A stretch of DNA of 64,000 bases from Margaritifera margaritifera (Eukaryota > Mollusca > Bivalvia > Unionida > Margaritiferidae): assembly GCA_029931535.1 (NCBI GenBank), contig JAQPZY010001405.1, positions 2,193,001-2,257,000 on the forward strand, given 5' to 3'. The notes beneath the pieces were generated by a model that was not told the DNA's origin, searched no databases, and saw nothing but the letters and a program-made list of their open reading frames with translations. A program made the translations under genes and the position numbers. Of this stretch, positions 34,857-47,599 are shown piece by piece (the first letter of the stretch is position 1; each line of letters starts with the position of its first letter).

Positions 34857-35255
34857 GTGTTAGACTACTTCAACATCACTTACGTTACAGAGGGATATAG
34901 ATGTGTTTGCATTGCTGCTCATGGAGACAGACCCAGACCTCAGTCCAAATGCGCCACAGTCCTCCACTGTTTTCTCCAGCACTATGGAATGGATCAGCTC
35001 ACACCAACAACTTTTATGAGTCTTGGAGCTCTGGATTTAACAAACTTGTTGGCTACAGCCATCCTTGGACCACTATACTATGCTTCCAGAAGGACTTCAT
35101 CCTCACTGCAACAGCTATTGCCCAGGATGCCATTGGGCAACCACCATAGAAACGTGTCCGCTGTGCCACTGAGAACCTGCAGATGTGGCTGTATAACCTC
35201 TGCAGTGATTATGTCACCTGTAGAAAGGACCTACCAACCTTCTTACGTGGGCTCG
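34857..35255 (+). pseudogene. MULE-like transposase C-terminal remnant
   Basis: The frame starting at 34901 reads 'LFSPALWNGSAHTNNFYESW' then 'SSGFNKLVGYSHPWTT', ending in a stop at 35147-35149. After this stop the frame continues with 'KRVRCATENLQMWLYNLCSD'. The 'P..WN......TNN.VE.WH..FN..VG..HP' signature is characteristic of the C-terminal part of MULE/FLYWCH-associated transposases. Only this part is present and it is interrupted, so it is a pseudogene. Confidence 0.6.
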
Positions 35256-35379
35256 GCCATGTTATACGGTTTAATTAACAGTATAGTGATACTAATTTGA
35301 TTGTGACATAATTAATTCATATGCTGTGCAATTAAAACTGTTAATTTGTAGGATTTTGTGGGTTTAATAAGATATTAAA

Positions 35380-36310
<931 letters not shown>

Positions 36311-36946
36311 TACCCTAGTGTGAGATACACAGATGGGTTTAATAAATGTGATTATTTTGTTTGATATTTATGAAAATATGCCTATATGGTATCAAAAGAA
36401 AAAAATAAATATAAAATTCTTTTATTAAATTGTTTCGTAGTCATTACACAAGATACACATTACATTACACACATTAAAAATTAACTAAAGGGTGCAAGGG
36501 AGAACATTGTATATCACAGTAAATATAATTACAATAAATAAATACCATCAAACTATTCTTCTAGAACTAAATTCCAAAAATACCCTTCAGCCATAATATA
36601 GCAGCTATGAGTAGCCGTCATTGCTGTGAAATATGCCCTTGTCATCAGTAACAGTTTCCTCAGTGACTATCTATTTCATAAATAAATAAAGTCTCCTCAG
36701 TGACTATCTATTTCACATATAAATAAATAAATAAAAAAGTAAATAAAGAATAATAAATAAATAAATAAAAATGTAAATATATTATTGTATTTAATATATT
36801 TTTTACACATATATAAAATACAAATATTTTTTAAAAGATTATGCAATAAAGTAGAAAAATGAGATTAAAGAAATAAATAAATCTTTGAAAACAAATATGA
36901 AATAATTAGATAGCTGTGATAAGTACAAAGAATTATTTTTTTAAAA

Positions 36947-36949
<3 letters not shown>

Positions 36950-37031
<82 letters not shown>
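36950..37031. repeat. (TA)n tract, left flank of pogo-like element
   Basis: Long uninterrupted TA run ending in 'tagatacagagg', where the transposon terminus begins. Confidence 0.95.
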
Positions 37032-37032
<1 letters not shown>

Positions 37033-37400
37033 TACAGAGGAATCTTGTTAATCCGGACACTTTCGTTCCCAGTGAATATGTCCGGATTAATGAGTTTTCC
37101 GGATAATTGAATCGTACATTTTTATTTCACAATGTCATCATACTGTATACATGTACTGTACATGTACATGTATTTGTTACCCATAAATGTACTGTATATT
37201 CAATAATGGTTGAATGAAATTAATGAATAGTTCTATTGACCTGTATTTGTTTCACTTTATTATAACATGCATTTGTACATGAATATGGCATCATCGACTT
37301 GTTGATATTTGGCGTGGCAAGTGTGGATTTGGTCTGCTGAGTCGGCAGGTACGGACAACCATTTGTCCTTGTTTTTACGATGTCCGCAATTGTCGATTTG

Positions 37401-38150
37401 CCAATGTCTAAGGATGAGTCAGCTATAATATGCTGATGTCTAAGGATGAGTCAGCTATAATATGCTAATGTCTAAGGATGAGTCAGCTATAATATGCCGA
37501 TGTTTAAGGATGAGTCAGCTATAATATGCTAATGTCTAAGGATGAGTCAGCTATAATATGCCAATGTCTAAGGATGAGTCAGCTATAATATGCCAATGTC
37601 TAAGGATGAGTCAGCTATAATATGCCGATGTCTAAGGATGAGTTAGCTATAATATGCTGATGTCTAAGGATGAGTCAGCTATAATATGCCAATGTCTAAG
37701 GATGAGTCAGCTATAATATGCCAATGTCTAAGGATGAGTCAGCTATAATATGCCAATGTCTAAGGATGAGTCAGCTATAATATGCCAATGTCTAAGGATG
37801 AGTCAGCTATAATATGCCAATGTCTAAGGATGAGTCGGCAATAATATGGTGATGTCTAAAGATGAGTCAGCTATAATATGCCAATGTCTAAGGATGTGTC
37901 AGCTATAATATGCCAATGTCTAAGGATGAGTCAGCTATAATATGCCAATGTCTAAGGATGAGTCAGCTATAATATGCCAATGTCTAAGGATGAGTCAGCT
38001 ATAATATGCCGATGTCTAAGGATGAGTCAGCTATAATATGCTGATGTCTAAGGATGAGTCAGCTATAATATCCCAATGTCTAAGGATGAGTCAGCAATAA
38101 TATGGCAATGTCTAAGGATGAGTCAGCAATAATATGCTGATGTCTAAGGA
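37401..38150. repeat. 32-bp minisatellite inside pogo-like transposase sequence
   Basis: About 23 units of 'aatgtctaaggatgagtcagctataatatgcc' (32 bp) with c/g and 'ct/cc' variants. Read on the minus strand the unit encodes HIIADSSLDI of the transposase HTH, but 32 is not a multiple of 3, so expansion destroys the frame. Confidence 0.95.
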
Positions 38151-38668
38151 TGAGTATTATGCCGGCAGATATCTTGAATGGTAGCTTTTGGGTGATCTTC
38201 TTTGTGCTGACAAATCTTCTTTTTTTATGCTGGCTGGTTTCTCTACTCGTCTGCACTTGCTTGATTGTGTTGCCATAATAATTTAAAAAGTAGAATGAAT
38301 ACAAACTGATATCTTGCAGTTAAATATATTATGGTAAACTAATAAAATGCAGTCATTTTTATAAGTCATACTTTACAACTGTTATAGCTGCTAATGAGCT
38401 GATAATTGACATTGCTGTTTATTTGAAATGAAGCCCTATACTGTCCACAGCTTAAATCAATCAACTTTATTTGTACAGTCATCAACAAACTGTGATTGTT
38501 ACATACAATTGGGTAAACAACTATGAGACCCAATGACACACTTAATTTATTAACCATATGTTATGTCAGAAGTGTGGACAATTTGATCCCAGTGTGTTTA
38601 TTTAATTATTAACACCCCTGTCAGTGACTAGCAAAAACTGACATTGTTTATACAATTGCTGGTTACAA

Positions 38669-38821
38669 TATGGTCATGGTACTTGAAGTTGTTTCACACA
38701 CATGATCAAGTGATCAATTTATAACTTTATGCCCCTATACCAAAGCTTGTACGCTCTTGTTAAAGTTATAAATTGATCTCTTGATCACGTGTGTGGAAAA
38801 ACTTCAAGTAGCGTGACCATA
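38669..38821. repeat. Large inverted repeat (60-bp arms, 33-bp loop)
   Basis: 'tatggtcatggtacttgaagttg...ataacttt' (38669-38728) is mirrored by 'aaagttataaattg...acttcaagtagcgtgaccata' (38762-38821) with a few mismatches. It lies within the pogo-like element and may be a nested hairpin MITE. Confidence 0.85.
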
Positions 38822-39134
38822 TTAGAATCTGACCAGTCAGAGATTGATACATTGACACACCTCCAAATTGGCGTAGGTGAATCTGTGTTATCCGACTGAC
38901 TATATTTTCATATAGGATTCTTCGAATTTTCTTTTTTTTGGACAGATTATTTCCGGATTATCAAGGCAAGTTTTATAGTAATTTTACACTTTGGCCCCCA
39001 ATTTTGATTTCCCAATCCGGAACGCGAATTTCTTGATTAATGGAGCAAATTAACGTTTAGGAATTCCGTTCCCGTTGAACTATGTCCGGATTGTGCGGTT
39101 TCCGGATAAACGGAGTCCGGATTAACGAGATTCA

Positions 39135-39138
<4 letters not shown>

Positions 39139-39228
<90 letters not shown>
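39139..39228. repeat. (TA)n then (AC)n, right flank of pogo-like element
   Basis: TA run to about 39207 followed by about nine AC units. With 36950-37031 it shows that the element sits within a TA tract. Confidence 0.92.
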
Positions 39229-39229
<1 letters not shown>

Positions 39230-40130
39230 TGTACACAGATGAAAATCTCTAAGAAAACCCGACCATGCAATTTCTTGACAAAGTGCGCCACAATTTAGAA
39301 TTCCAAGTTATTGCACGCAATTTCTCAAGAAATGGCTTATTCCAAGTTGTTGCCCAACACTAGGACTCTGATCAAAATTATTTTTCCTATATAGTCCTTA
39401 CATTTGTTTGTCAGTACTGAACTTTCCAGTGTGTCCAAATCTTAATAAATCACATGTTAATATAAAATATCTTCAAAGATGAACTCATGGTGAAATTTTT
39501 GTCATAGGTTAACTGGCATTTTTTTGAGAGGCTGGACTGTAAACAAAACAATGTGCTGTAGGTCACAGATTTCACTTCTGGTCCAGCAACAATGCCTCAT
39601 TACTCACTGAACACTGTTGCCAAAATACACACAGACAACCACACCATAATTAATGCTCATATTCTAAAGAATGAACAATTTCCTTTAAATCAATACCAAG
39701 AATGCCTAAATCTAACTTGTGTATTATCACCAAAATGAGAGGAAGAAATGCTCTAAAAATAGACTGGGATTACATTCATGGGTACTGACTGGAAGTAATA
39801 ACTGTGACCTGAGTTCTATCAGTGGTAATTATTAAAATTTTTATATTTTTATTTTATAGTTTTTCTTCAGCTTTCAATAACAGATTTTCAATTTAATCCC
39901 TAAGTTGTATTAATTTGCAATTTATATAACTTGTTCAATTGAGACCCAAGAACCCGGTATTCTAAATTTTAAAAAAAAATGTTTTCCAAGGGGAAGAACT
40001 ATCCTCACAACCCAAAACCTGTGATTCTCAATACTTCTGATCATAGGTTACTTCCCTTGCTATAATAGGCAAACTATTTTCACCTCCGCAGTAGTTACAG
40101 TCAGCTACTTCTAGCTGATAAAGCCTATAT
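39229..40130. other. Intergenic DNA, nothing recognised
   Basis: AT-rich sequence without recognisable coding or clear repeat structure. Confidence 0.5.
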
Positions 40131-40680
40131 TTAAAACTTGATCAAAATCAGATCAGAAATGTGGCTTCCAGTGAGGTAACGAGCTGAGTCAATCAGATGC
40201 AAGGTCACCTATTTAGTATGCATGGATCTTGCTCATTATCGAGCTCATCCAAGTTCTTTATGATGTAAGCAAATATTCCAAGTTTAATCTAAATCGGGTC
40301 AGAAATGTGGTCTCGAGAGTGGTAACAAGCTCAGTCAATCAGATGCATGCTTACCTCATATGTATGCATAGACTTCTCTCATTATCAAACTCATTCAAAA
40401 TGTTAATGGCAAAAGCACATGTTCCAAATTTCATCAAAATTGGGTTAGAAATATGGCCTCCAGAGTGGTAACAAAGTTAAACAATCAGATGTAAGATCAT
40501 CTCATTAATATGTATCGATCTTGTTCATAATCTAAAACATCTGAGATTTTGAGAATATGGACTCCAGAGTGGTAACAAGCACTTATTGATGGTCAGACAC
40601 TAAATACACTGATGCACGATGGATGACAGACGTAGGGCCATACCGTAAATTCACTTGGCCTTACAGCCAGGTGAGTTACA
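40130..40680. repeat. Diverged tandem repeat block, about 125-bp units, ending 'ggccttacagccaggtgagtt'
   Basis: About four imperfect copies of 'tcaaaat..g.tcagaaatgtggcctccagagtggtaacaagct.agtcaatcagatg.a.g.tcacct', then 'gatgcacgatggatgacagacgtagggccatacc' and the same terminal motif as 30660-30680. Confidence 0.75.
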
Positions 40681-41096
40681 AATTATTTAATTTTGGCTAA
40701 TTAAATCATGATTGTAAGTAAGTTTTCATGTGGTTGTAATTGTATGTTATTATTCTTGACATTACTGTTGGTAATAGTATTAATAATAATAATAATAACA
40801 ACAACAAAGACTAAGACATGAAACAAAAGCACATCAAAGCAAAAATAAATGGTGGCAACTGTAAGAATAATTAATGTGGAGTGATGTGGAGTTATCTGAA
40901 CACTGTTACTGCAACTACTGCTTTCTATACACTACTCTGAATGTGAAGCTCACTTCACAATCACTGAAAAATTGGCAGATTTGAGGAGATTGGGAAATTA
41001 AATACAGGATAGAAAAACTTGAGAAGACTACAAATGATCCAAGTGAATTCTGCTCTGCCACTGCACTCAGCTACACTTCTACCACTCACAATTAAT

Positions 41097-41884
41097 AACA
41101 GGAAAAGGAAGACAGGAAGATGTAGAGAAGGTAGGTAGGACTGAAAGAAGAACAGGAAACAAATAGCTAGGCCACAGGTTCCACTTATAACACCATCCTC
41201 TCAACGGTGAACATTACTTAACAAGAACTTCCTACACCACAAAGGGATTAATTCTCAAACAACACAGAAGTTTGTGTATAAATAAATGTGTATTGAATTG
41301 AAATATCAACAACATGAACATACAGTAGATTCAATACAAACAACAGTGCTCTAAATCCAACAAATATATTTTCAAGTTACGCAAAAAGTTATTCTGTTTA
41401 AAATAAATATTAACATTTTTCTTTTTGACATATATATGGAAGAGTAAACAGAACTATACCCAGCATACATATCTACCAATCCATATATATAAATATAAAA
41501 AAAATAAAAATAATTGGGCATTAATGCAAATTTAATAAATATCATGCACTATATTAGGTAAATAGATACACATTAGTCATACCAGTAAATAAATTAAAAA
41601 TTTTGCAGCTCGTGCTATAATGTGTACATACATCTATATGCATGCTGACTGACCCATGTCACCAACTTTTTATAGACCAATTAAATTTTGTCTTTAGAAA
41701 AGATCTGAAACCAGGCCAAAATGTTAATATTTAAAAGCTGTGCTTTATTAATAAACCATAATTATGTCAAAGGCAGGTTTTATTTAAGAGCCAAAGTGCC
41801 GAGTCATCTCTCTTGTTTAATTTTAATTTTGAACTGGTACACCCTTACCTACTCGACTACACTGCTAACCACTCACTCTTAATC
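41097..41884. repeat. Diverged tandem duplication, copy 1 (about 787 bp)
   Basis: 'aggaaaaggaagacaggaagatgtagagaagg ... ccacaggttccacttataac ... tatcatgcactatattag ... caaaggcaggttttatttaagagccaaagtgccgag' recurs 787 bp downstream with substitutions and small indels. Confidence 0.85.
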
Positions 41885-42655
41885 ATAGGAAAAGACAGGA
41901 AGATGTAGAAAAAGTATAAAGGACTGAAAGAAGAAGAACGGTGAACAAATCGCTATGCCACAGGTTCCACTTATAACACCATCTTCTCAATGGTGAACAA
42001 CTTAACAAGAACACCAGAAAGGGATTAATTCTCAAACAACACAGAAGTTCATGTGTAAATAAATGTGTATTGAATTGAAATATCAATAACATGAACATAC
42101 AATAGATTCAGTACAAACAGCAGTGATCTAAATCCAACAAATATATTTTCAAGTTACACAACAAATTATTCTGTTTAAAATAAATATTTACATTTTTCTT
42201 CTTGACATGCAGCAATCAATCTGGAAGAGTAAATATAATAGAACTATACCCAGCATACATATCTACCAATATATACATATAAATATAAAAAATACAAATA
42301 AATAAGTATGAATGAAAATGTTAATAAAATATCATGCATTACATTAGACAAATATATACACAAACACACATACACACTAGTCATACCAGTAAATAAATAA
42401 AAAAAATCTGCAGCTCCTGCTATAATGATTATGTACATCTATATGCATGGTGACTGACCCATGTCATCAACTTTTTCAAGACCAGTTAAGTTTTGCCTTA
42501 AGAAAATATCTGAAACCATGCCAAAATGTTAATATTTAAAAGTTGTGATTTAATAATAAACCATAATTATGTCAATGGCAGGTTTTATTTAGGAGCCAAA
42601 GTGCTGAGCCATCTCTCGTGTTTAATTTTAATTTGTAACTGGTATACCATTACCT
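41885..42655. repeat. Diverged tandem duplication, copy 2
   Basis: Matches 41097-41884 over its length, clearly older than the duplication at the left end of the window. Minus-strand open frames here are AT-rich and unrecognised. Confidence 0.85.
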
Positions 42656-42819
42656 TCTATTATCTCTTTTTGGATATATATTGTTGCAGCATTTAGTAAC
42701 TCTAGTAAGATAGCCCTAACCAATTTGGAATAGCCATCACCTTAATTGAATATGGAAAACAAATATTTCCGTATCCATCAGACCATACATATATGAAATT
42801 AGATGTGAACAAAAAGTGA

Positions 42820-43050
42820 TATCACTTCAGGTGTACCAGTAAATACTCTGATAATCTGATAGTAATTTACCTTGACCTTTTACCCCCAGATCAATCGACT
42901 TTTTCTCACGCCAAGTGCAAGCCATACACAAAGTTTGGTTGAGGCATGTCATGTAGAACTATTGTACAGAAACAATTTTTCTTCTTTCAGGCAGAGTGAC
43001 CTGGACCTTTGACCTTGCAACTCCAAAATCAACTGAGTTCTACCTTAGAC
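42820..43050. repeat. 'caagtgcaagccat...aaagtttggttgagg' repeat, copy 1
   Basis: 'taatttaccttgaccttttac..' through 'aagtgcaagccatacacaaagtttggttgaggcatgtcatgtagaacta' and 'gacctttgaccttgcaactccaaaatcaa'. Diverged member of the family at 44395, 44820 and 45255; interrupted downstream by the mariner remnant. Confidence 0.7.
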
Positions 43051-43109
43051 CAACATACATATACCTACATCATATACCTACATATACATATTATTGTGCT
43101 GTACAACAA

Positions 43110-43880
43110 AGTTCTTTGATAATGGGATTTCATTCAAATGCTGTGCTCCTTCAGGAAGTCTATGAAGATAGATGATTTCTGCACTGGTGCGTCATCTTGG
43201 AGGAGATGGATACCTTGTGTACCAATGTGCGGTTGGGTGGTTTGATAGTGTTCCACAGCTACTGGCAACTCCTTCCAGGCATAAAAGTGTCCAGGGACAT
43301 GCACAGAATAAGGCACAGTTACCAGATAAATGGGCCATTTGCATACAAAAATAATGCATATAAAACTCTTGACAGTACAACTACATCAAGTAGGTCTCTG
43401 TTTTTTTCCAATCCAGTCTGGTTCAAAAAAGTAAATCAATGTTTCATCACCTCTGGCAATCTCATTCAAATGTCTCTGATCACTCTTTTCATATCTGGCA
43501 AGTAGCTATTTGGTGATTTCAACTTGATTCGACTTTTGATCAGCCATCAACAAATGCAGGACCCATTTTGTACAAACCTTTCAGAGCTTCAAATGTTCTT
43601 CAATATCTTAACAAAAGTTGATGAATCAATCCCCATGATAATAAAAATATCTTCCACTGTATATTGAGCATCTTCATCAATTGCCCCTTCCACAGCAATC
43701 CACTTCCCACTCACCAATCACATGCAGACAATGGTCTTCCAGCCTGTGGGTCATCTTCTATAGATTCATGACCATCTGTAAAATAATAAACGTCAAAATT
43801 TTAGAATCTCAGAGAATAACATTCATATACTTTATCCAAGTCAGCCTTGATATCAGTCAGAGAGTACCCTAAAAGAACCC
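43110..43880 (-). pseudogene. mariner-type transposase pseudogene
   Basis: On the minus strand: DGHESIEDDPQAGRPLS near 43730-43780 (mariner D..S.EDD.R.GRPS), then IDEDAQYTVEDIFIIMGIDS (the second HTH). The best C-terminal piece is 43134-43316 with LLQDDAPVQKSSIFIDFLKE, matching the catalytic 'L.HDNA..H....'. Several frameshifts and stops separate the pieces and the first catalytic region is not readable. Tc1/mariner superfamily transposases cut and paste DNA at TA sites; this copy is dead. Confidence 0.8.
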
Positions 43881-43999
43881 AGATCTTCCAGCATCCTCCT
43901 TTCACAGTAGCACACTTTATTCTCCTTTGCCAACAGGTGTCAGGCATGCTGTACATGCAGCTTCAGATCATATCATTTCAGAACTTTTCAAATACCCCT

Positions 44000-45850
44000 C
44001 ATATATTTTAATATATAAAATATTCAAATAAGTATCAATGCAAATGTGAACAAAATATCATGCACTATATTAGATAAATAAAATAAACAAACAGAAATAC
44101 ACAGCAGTCATACCAGAAAATATCACAGAAGCTAAAATAACAAATAAAAGCAAACAAGCATAAAATACAAATACAAATATATATCAACATGTATTAGTCC
44201 ACATTCTTCCTGGCACACAAGACAGATAAATAATGTGGACAAAATGGATGATTACAATATCACCTTCTATGCGACCTTGACCTCCACCTTGACATAAATG
44301 TGTGCAATAATTCCAACGTATGGATGATTACAATATCAGTGTTATATGACTTTGACCTTGACATTAATGTACGCACTAGTTATATGAAATATGTTAGTCA
44401 TTGACCTTGACCTTCTATCTCATTGCTTCCAAAATCAATAGCCTTTTTTCATTGCCCAAGTGCAAGCAATGAACAAACTTTGGTTGACATATGTCATGCT
44501 GAACTAATGTTATTGTCTGTTACAATGAACTTGACCTTTGACCTTTTGAACCCAAATTTAGATCTTCCTTACCCCAACTGAAAGCCATCCACAATGTTTG
44601 GTAACTGTAGATGGTGGAGAATTAAAGTTATTGTGTGGAAAAAACATTGGTAACAAACAAACTGACAGACAGATGGATGGACATCAGAATATATTGCCAC
44701 AGCCAGTAGAACCACTTGCATAATACATCCATATAAATATACCAATAAATAAGCATCAGTGCAAATGTCAACAAAAAGGTTATGACATCGGTTCAACCAG
44801 TAAATATTATGAAACATGTTAGTCATTGACCTTGACCTATTAGCTCATTGAGCCTAAAATCAATAGCCTTTTTTCATACCCCAAGTGCAAGCCAATGCAC
44901 AAAGTTTGGTTGAGGTACGTCATGTAGCACTAATGTTATTGTCAGATACAATGAACTTGACCTTCAACCTTTTGAACCCAAAATAAATAGAGCTCTTCCT
45001 TACCCCAACTGCAAGCCATTCACATGTTTGTTAACTATAGATGGTGGACAACTAAAGTTCTTGTGTGGAAACCACATTGGTAACAAATGGACTGACAGAC
45101 AGATGGATGGACGAACATTGGAATATATTGCCAAATCCAACAGAACTACTTGCATAATATACACATATAAATATACAAATAGATAAGCATCAATTCAGCT
45201 TTGAACAAAAAGTTATGTTGCTTCAGTTGTACCAGTAAATAACCTAAAATGTGTTAGACAATGACCTTGACCTTGTACCTCTTTGACCCAAAAATCAATA
45301 GCATTTTCTCTTACCCAAATGCAAGCCATGCAAAGTTTCATTGAGGTATGTCATGCAGAACTACTGTTAATGTCAATTACAATGGCCATGACATTTTCAG
45401 CCCAAATTGATTCAGATCTTCCCTACTCCAACTGCAAGCTATCCATAATGTTTGGTAACTGTAGATGGTGGACAACTAAACTTACTCTGTGGAAACCATA
45501 TTGGTAACAAACAGGCTGACAGACAGATGGATGAACATCACAATATACAGCCATATCTAGCGGACCTAATACATACATATAAATATACAAAAAAAATAAG
45601 CATGAATGCAAATGTGAAAATATCATGCACTATATTGAACAAATAAAATCAGAAACACACATACATATCAATCATACCAGTAAACATTATAGAAACTAAA
45701 AGAACAAAATAAAGGCAAGCACACATTACAAATACAAATATATATCAACATGTACATGTACACACCCCTGCTGGCACACAAAACATAATAATAATGTGGA
45801 CATAATTGATGATTACAACATCACCTTCTATGTGACCTTGATCTGAACCC
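44000..45850. repeat. Diverged tandem block with 'TGACCTTGACCT' modules
   Basis: At least three modules (about 44395-44690, 44820-45115, 45255-45530) share 'ttgaccttgacct', 'caagtgcaagcca...aaagtttggttgagg', 'gaacttgacctt', 'tgtttggtaactgtagatggtgga' and 'gacagacagatggatgga'. The blocks 44050-44290 and 45615-45845 also match ('tatcatgcactatatt' to 'atcaccttctatg'). So the region grew by duplication of a unit that includes an interspersed repeat. Confidence 0.85.
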
Positions 45851-45859
45851 TGATAATCA

Positions 45860-47180
45860 GGAGTTAAGAAGAATTCAGGATAATTCCGTTTACACTATGA
45901 CTTTAGGGCAGAAAGCAACATTGATGATGGAAGAATGACGTCACATGACAGATTAAAGACAAATCACACTATTTAGATCTACAATTGCCATTTTCCTGTT
46001 ACTTTTGCACGTGAATTGCATGCGAATAGCTCAGTAAAAACCAGCAAAAGGTTGAGCATGTCACCAATCTTCTTTTCGAGAAACAGTGGCATCATTTATG
46101 GTCGGTGGAAGAATGATCTGAGACGATAATAGATAGACAAATGAAGCAAAACCTTATTAAATATGAATGCGTTTGGACTGAATTTGTTTTTATCGTATAA
46201 AGTGAATGTTTCTGATTTGCTTAAATGACTAATGCGATAATTATAGTCATGCAAAGTAAATGACTAATGCGATAATTATAGTCATACAAAGTAAATGACT
46301 AATGCGATAACTATAGTCATGCAAAGTAAAAAAGTAAAAAAAGAAATATCCAAATTATCTTCCTTGGGAAGATTTCGAACTTTGAGAGAGAAGCTCATAA
46401 AAACATTTTTATAAAATCTACAATTGAACTTATTTCAAAAGCCTCCTTATAGTGAGACAATGACTAGTTGATTAAAATAAATTCAAGAAATGTATATGTC
46501 ACCGGACTTCCAGCGAAACATCGCGGTAAAATATGGTAATCAACCATTATTGGCTGTATGTGTAGAGTTATCTCCCCTTACATATAGAAGTGACGATATT
46601 ACTATTATCAGATCCAAACGATGAAGTGTACACTCAACATGATGTCGAACATTAAATGAAAATTATATTTCTCGAAGGAATAAGCGAAGTGTCCGACCAA
46701 AAACGATGCAAGATACAAGATGAAAACTTTATTCTACCCAGGTCACACAATATGTGACAATGAGGAATACAGTATTATGTGCACATGTATATTAGCATGC
46801 GTGCATGTGGTGTGTCAAACGTTGCAAAATTCAATAACATTAATTGATATGCGATAATTTTCATTCATACTGTATAACGTTTCAATTCATATTCGATATT
46901 TCTTATTAGTATGCGATAATTATATTTCATATGCAATATTTTGCATTTATATCGGATGTTTCTCATGCGGATCCTATAAATTCCAGTCATTTTTGATATT
47001 TTTTACATTCATTTTCAATATTTACCATTTATATACAATATTTCTTACTTTTATTCGATAATTATCTGTTGCATGCGATTCTTTTAATTAACGTTCAATA
47101 TTAATCATTCATATACAATCATTTCTTTTCATATTTTGCATTCATATCCAATATTTACCATTCGTGTGCAATAGCACACT
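45860..47180. other. Intergenic DNA with short repeats
   Basis: Holds a threefold 35-bp repeat 'aaatgactaatgcgataattatagtcatgcaaagt' (about 46223-46329) and a degenerate series of 'ttcatatgcgatattt' motifs (about 46840-47180). No coding sequence recognised. Confidence 0.7.
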
Positions 47181-47360
47181 TTATTTATATTGGATAATTT
47201 TTGCTATGGGTAATATTATGTCACCTGTCTGATAAATAATGCTTTATGCGTAATTTACACCTTGACGGCCAAGTAATAAATATACTGAATCAAAATGGAA
47301 AACTAAGCAAGCAGATCTGGCATTGACAGTTTCCTGGGGCGATAGAGTTAAAATACCAGC

Positions 47361-47590
47361 AAAGTCCTGGTATGCGGGTGTCCGTGCCAGTGCTGGATTA
47401 CCCAATAGGCAGACTAAGCATGTGCTTTGGGCACCAGCAAAACAGGGGCACCAAAAATAAAAGAGAAATTACGGGTTGTTTTTTTTAATTACATGGGGGG
47501 GGGGGGGGGCACCATAATCTTTTCAGTGCTTAGGGCCTCTAAAGGTCTTAATCCGGCCCTTTAAAGTCCTGGTATGTGGGTGGCCGTGCC
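47361..47590. mobile_element. Small inverted-end element between 28-bp direct repeats
   Basis: 'aaagtcctggtatgcgggtgtccgtgcc' (47361-47388) recurs with two mismatches at 47563-47590. Between them is a 174-bp insert starting 'agtgctggattacccaataggca' and ending 'aaaggtcttaatccggccctt', with imperfect inverted ends and a poly-G run (about 47497-47510). Class unknown. Confidence 0.6.
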
Positions 47591-47599
47591 CTATTCAAG

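Larger units (their letters stand above)
37033..39138 (-). mobile_element. Tigger/pogo-like DNA transposon remnant (about 2.1 kb)
   Basis: Left end 'tacagaggaatcttgttaatccggac' and right end, inverted, 'tacagatgaatctcgttaatccggac'. Both start CAG next to TA, the usual pogo/Tigger TA target. Inner 'gtccggatt' and 'ttccggataa' motifs mirror each other. On the minus strand near 37335-37400 there is DIGKSTIADIVKTRTNG, resembling the CENP-B-type HTH of Tigger transposases. Near 38080-38304 minus is KRRFVSTKKITQKLPFKI... then HQHIIADSSLDI, the preceding part of the same domain. The HTH is split by a 32-bp minisatellite and the DDE catalytic part is not seen. Confidence 0.75.

Noticed and set aside
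37401..38150. CRISPR-like array of short repeats
   Set aside because: No spacers; the repeat is continuous 32-bp tandem DNA derived from a transposase.
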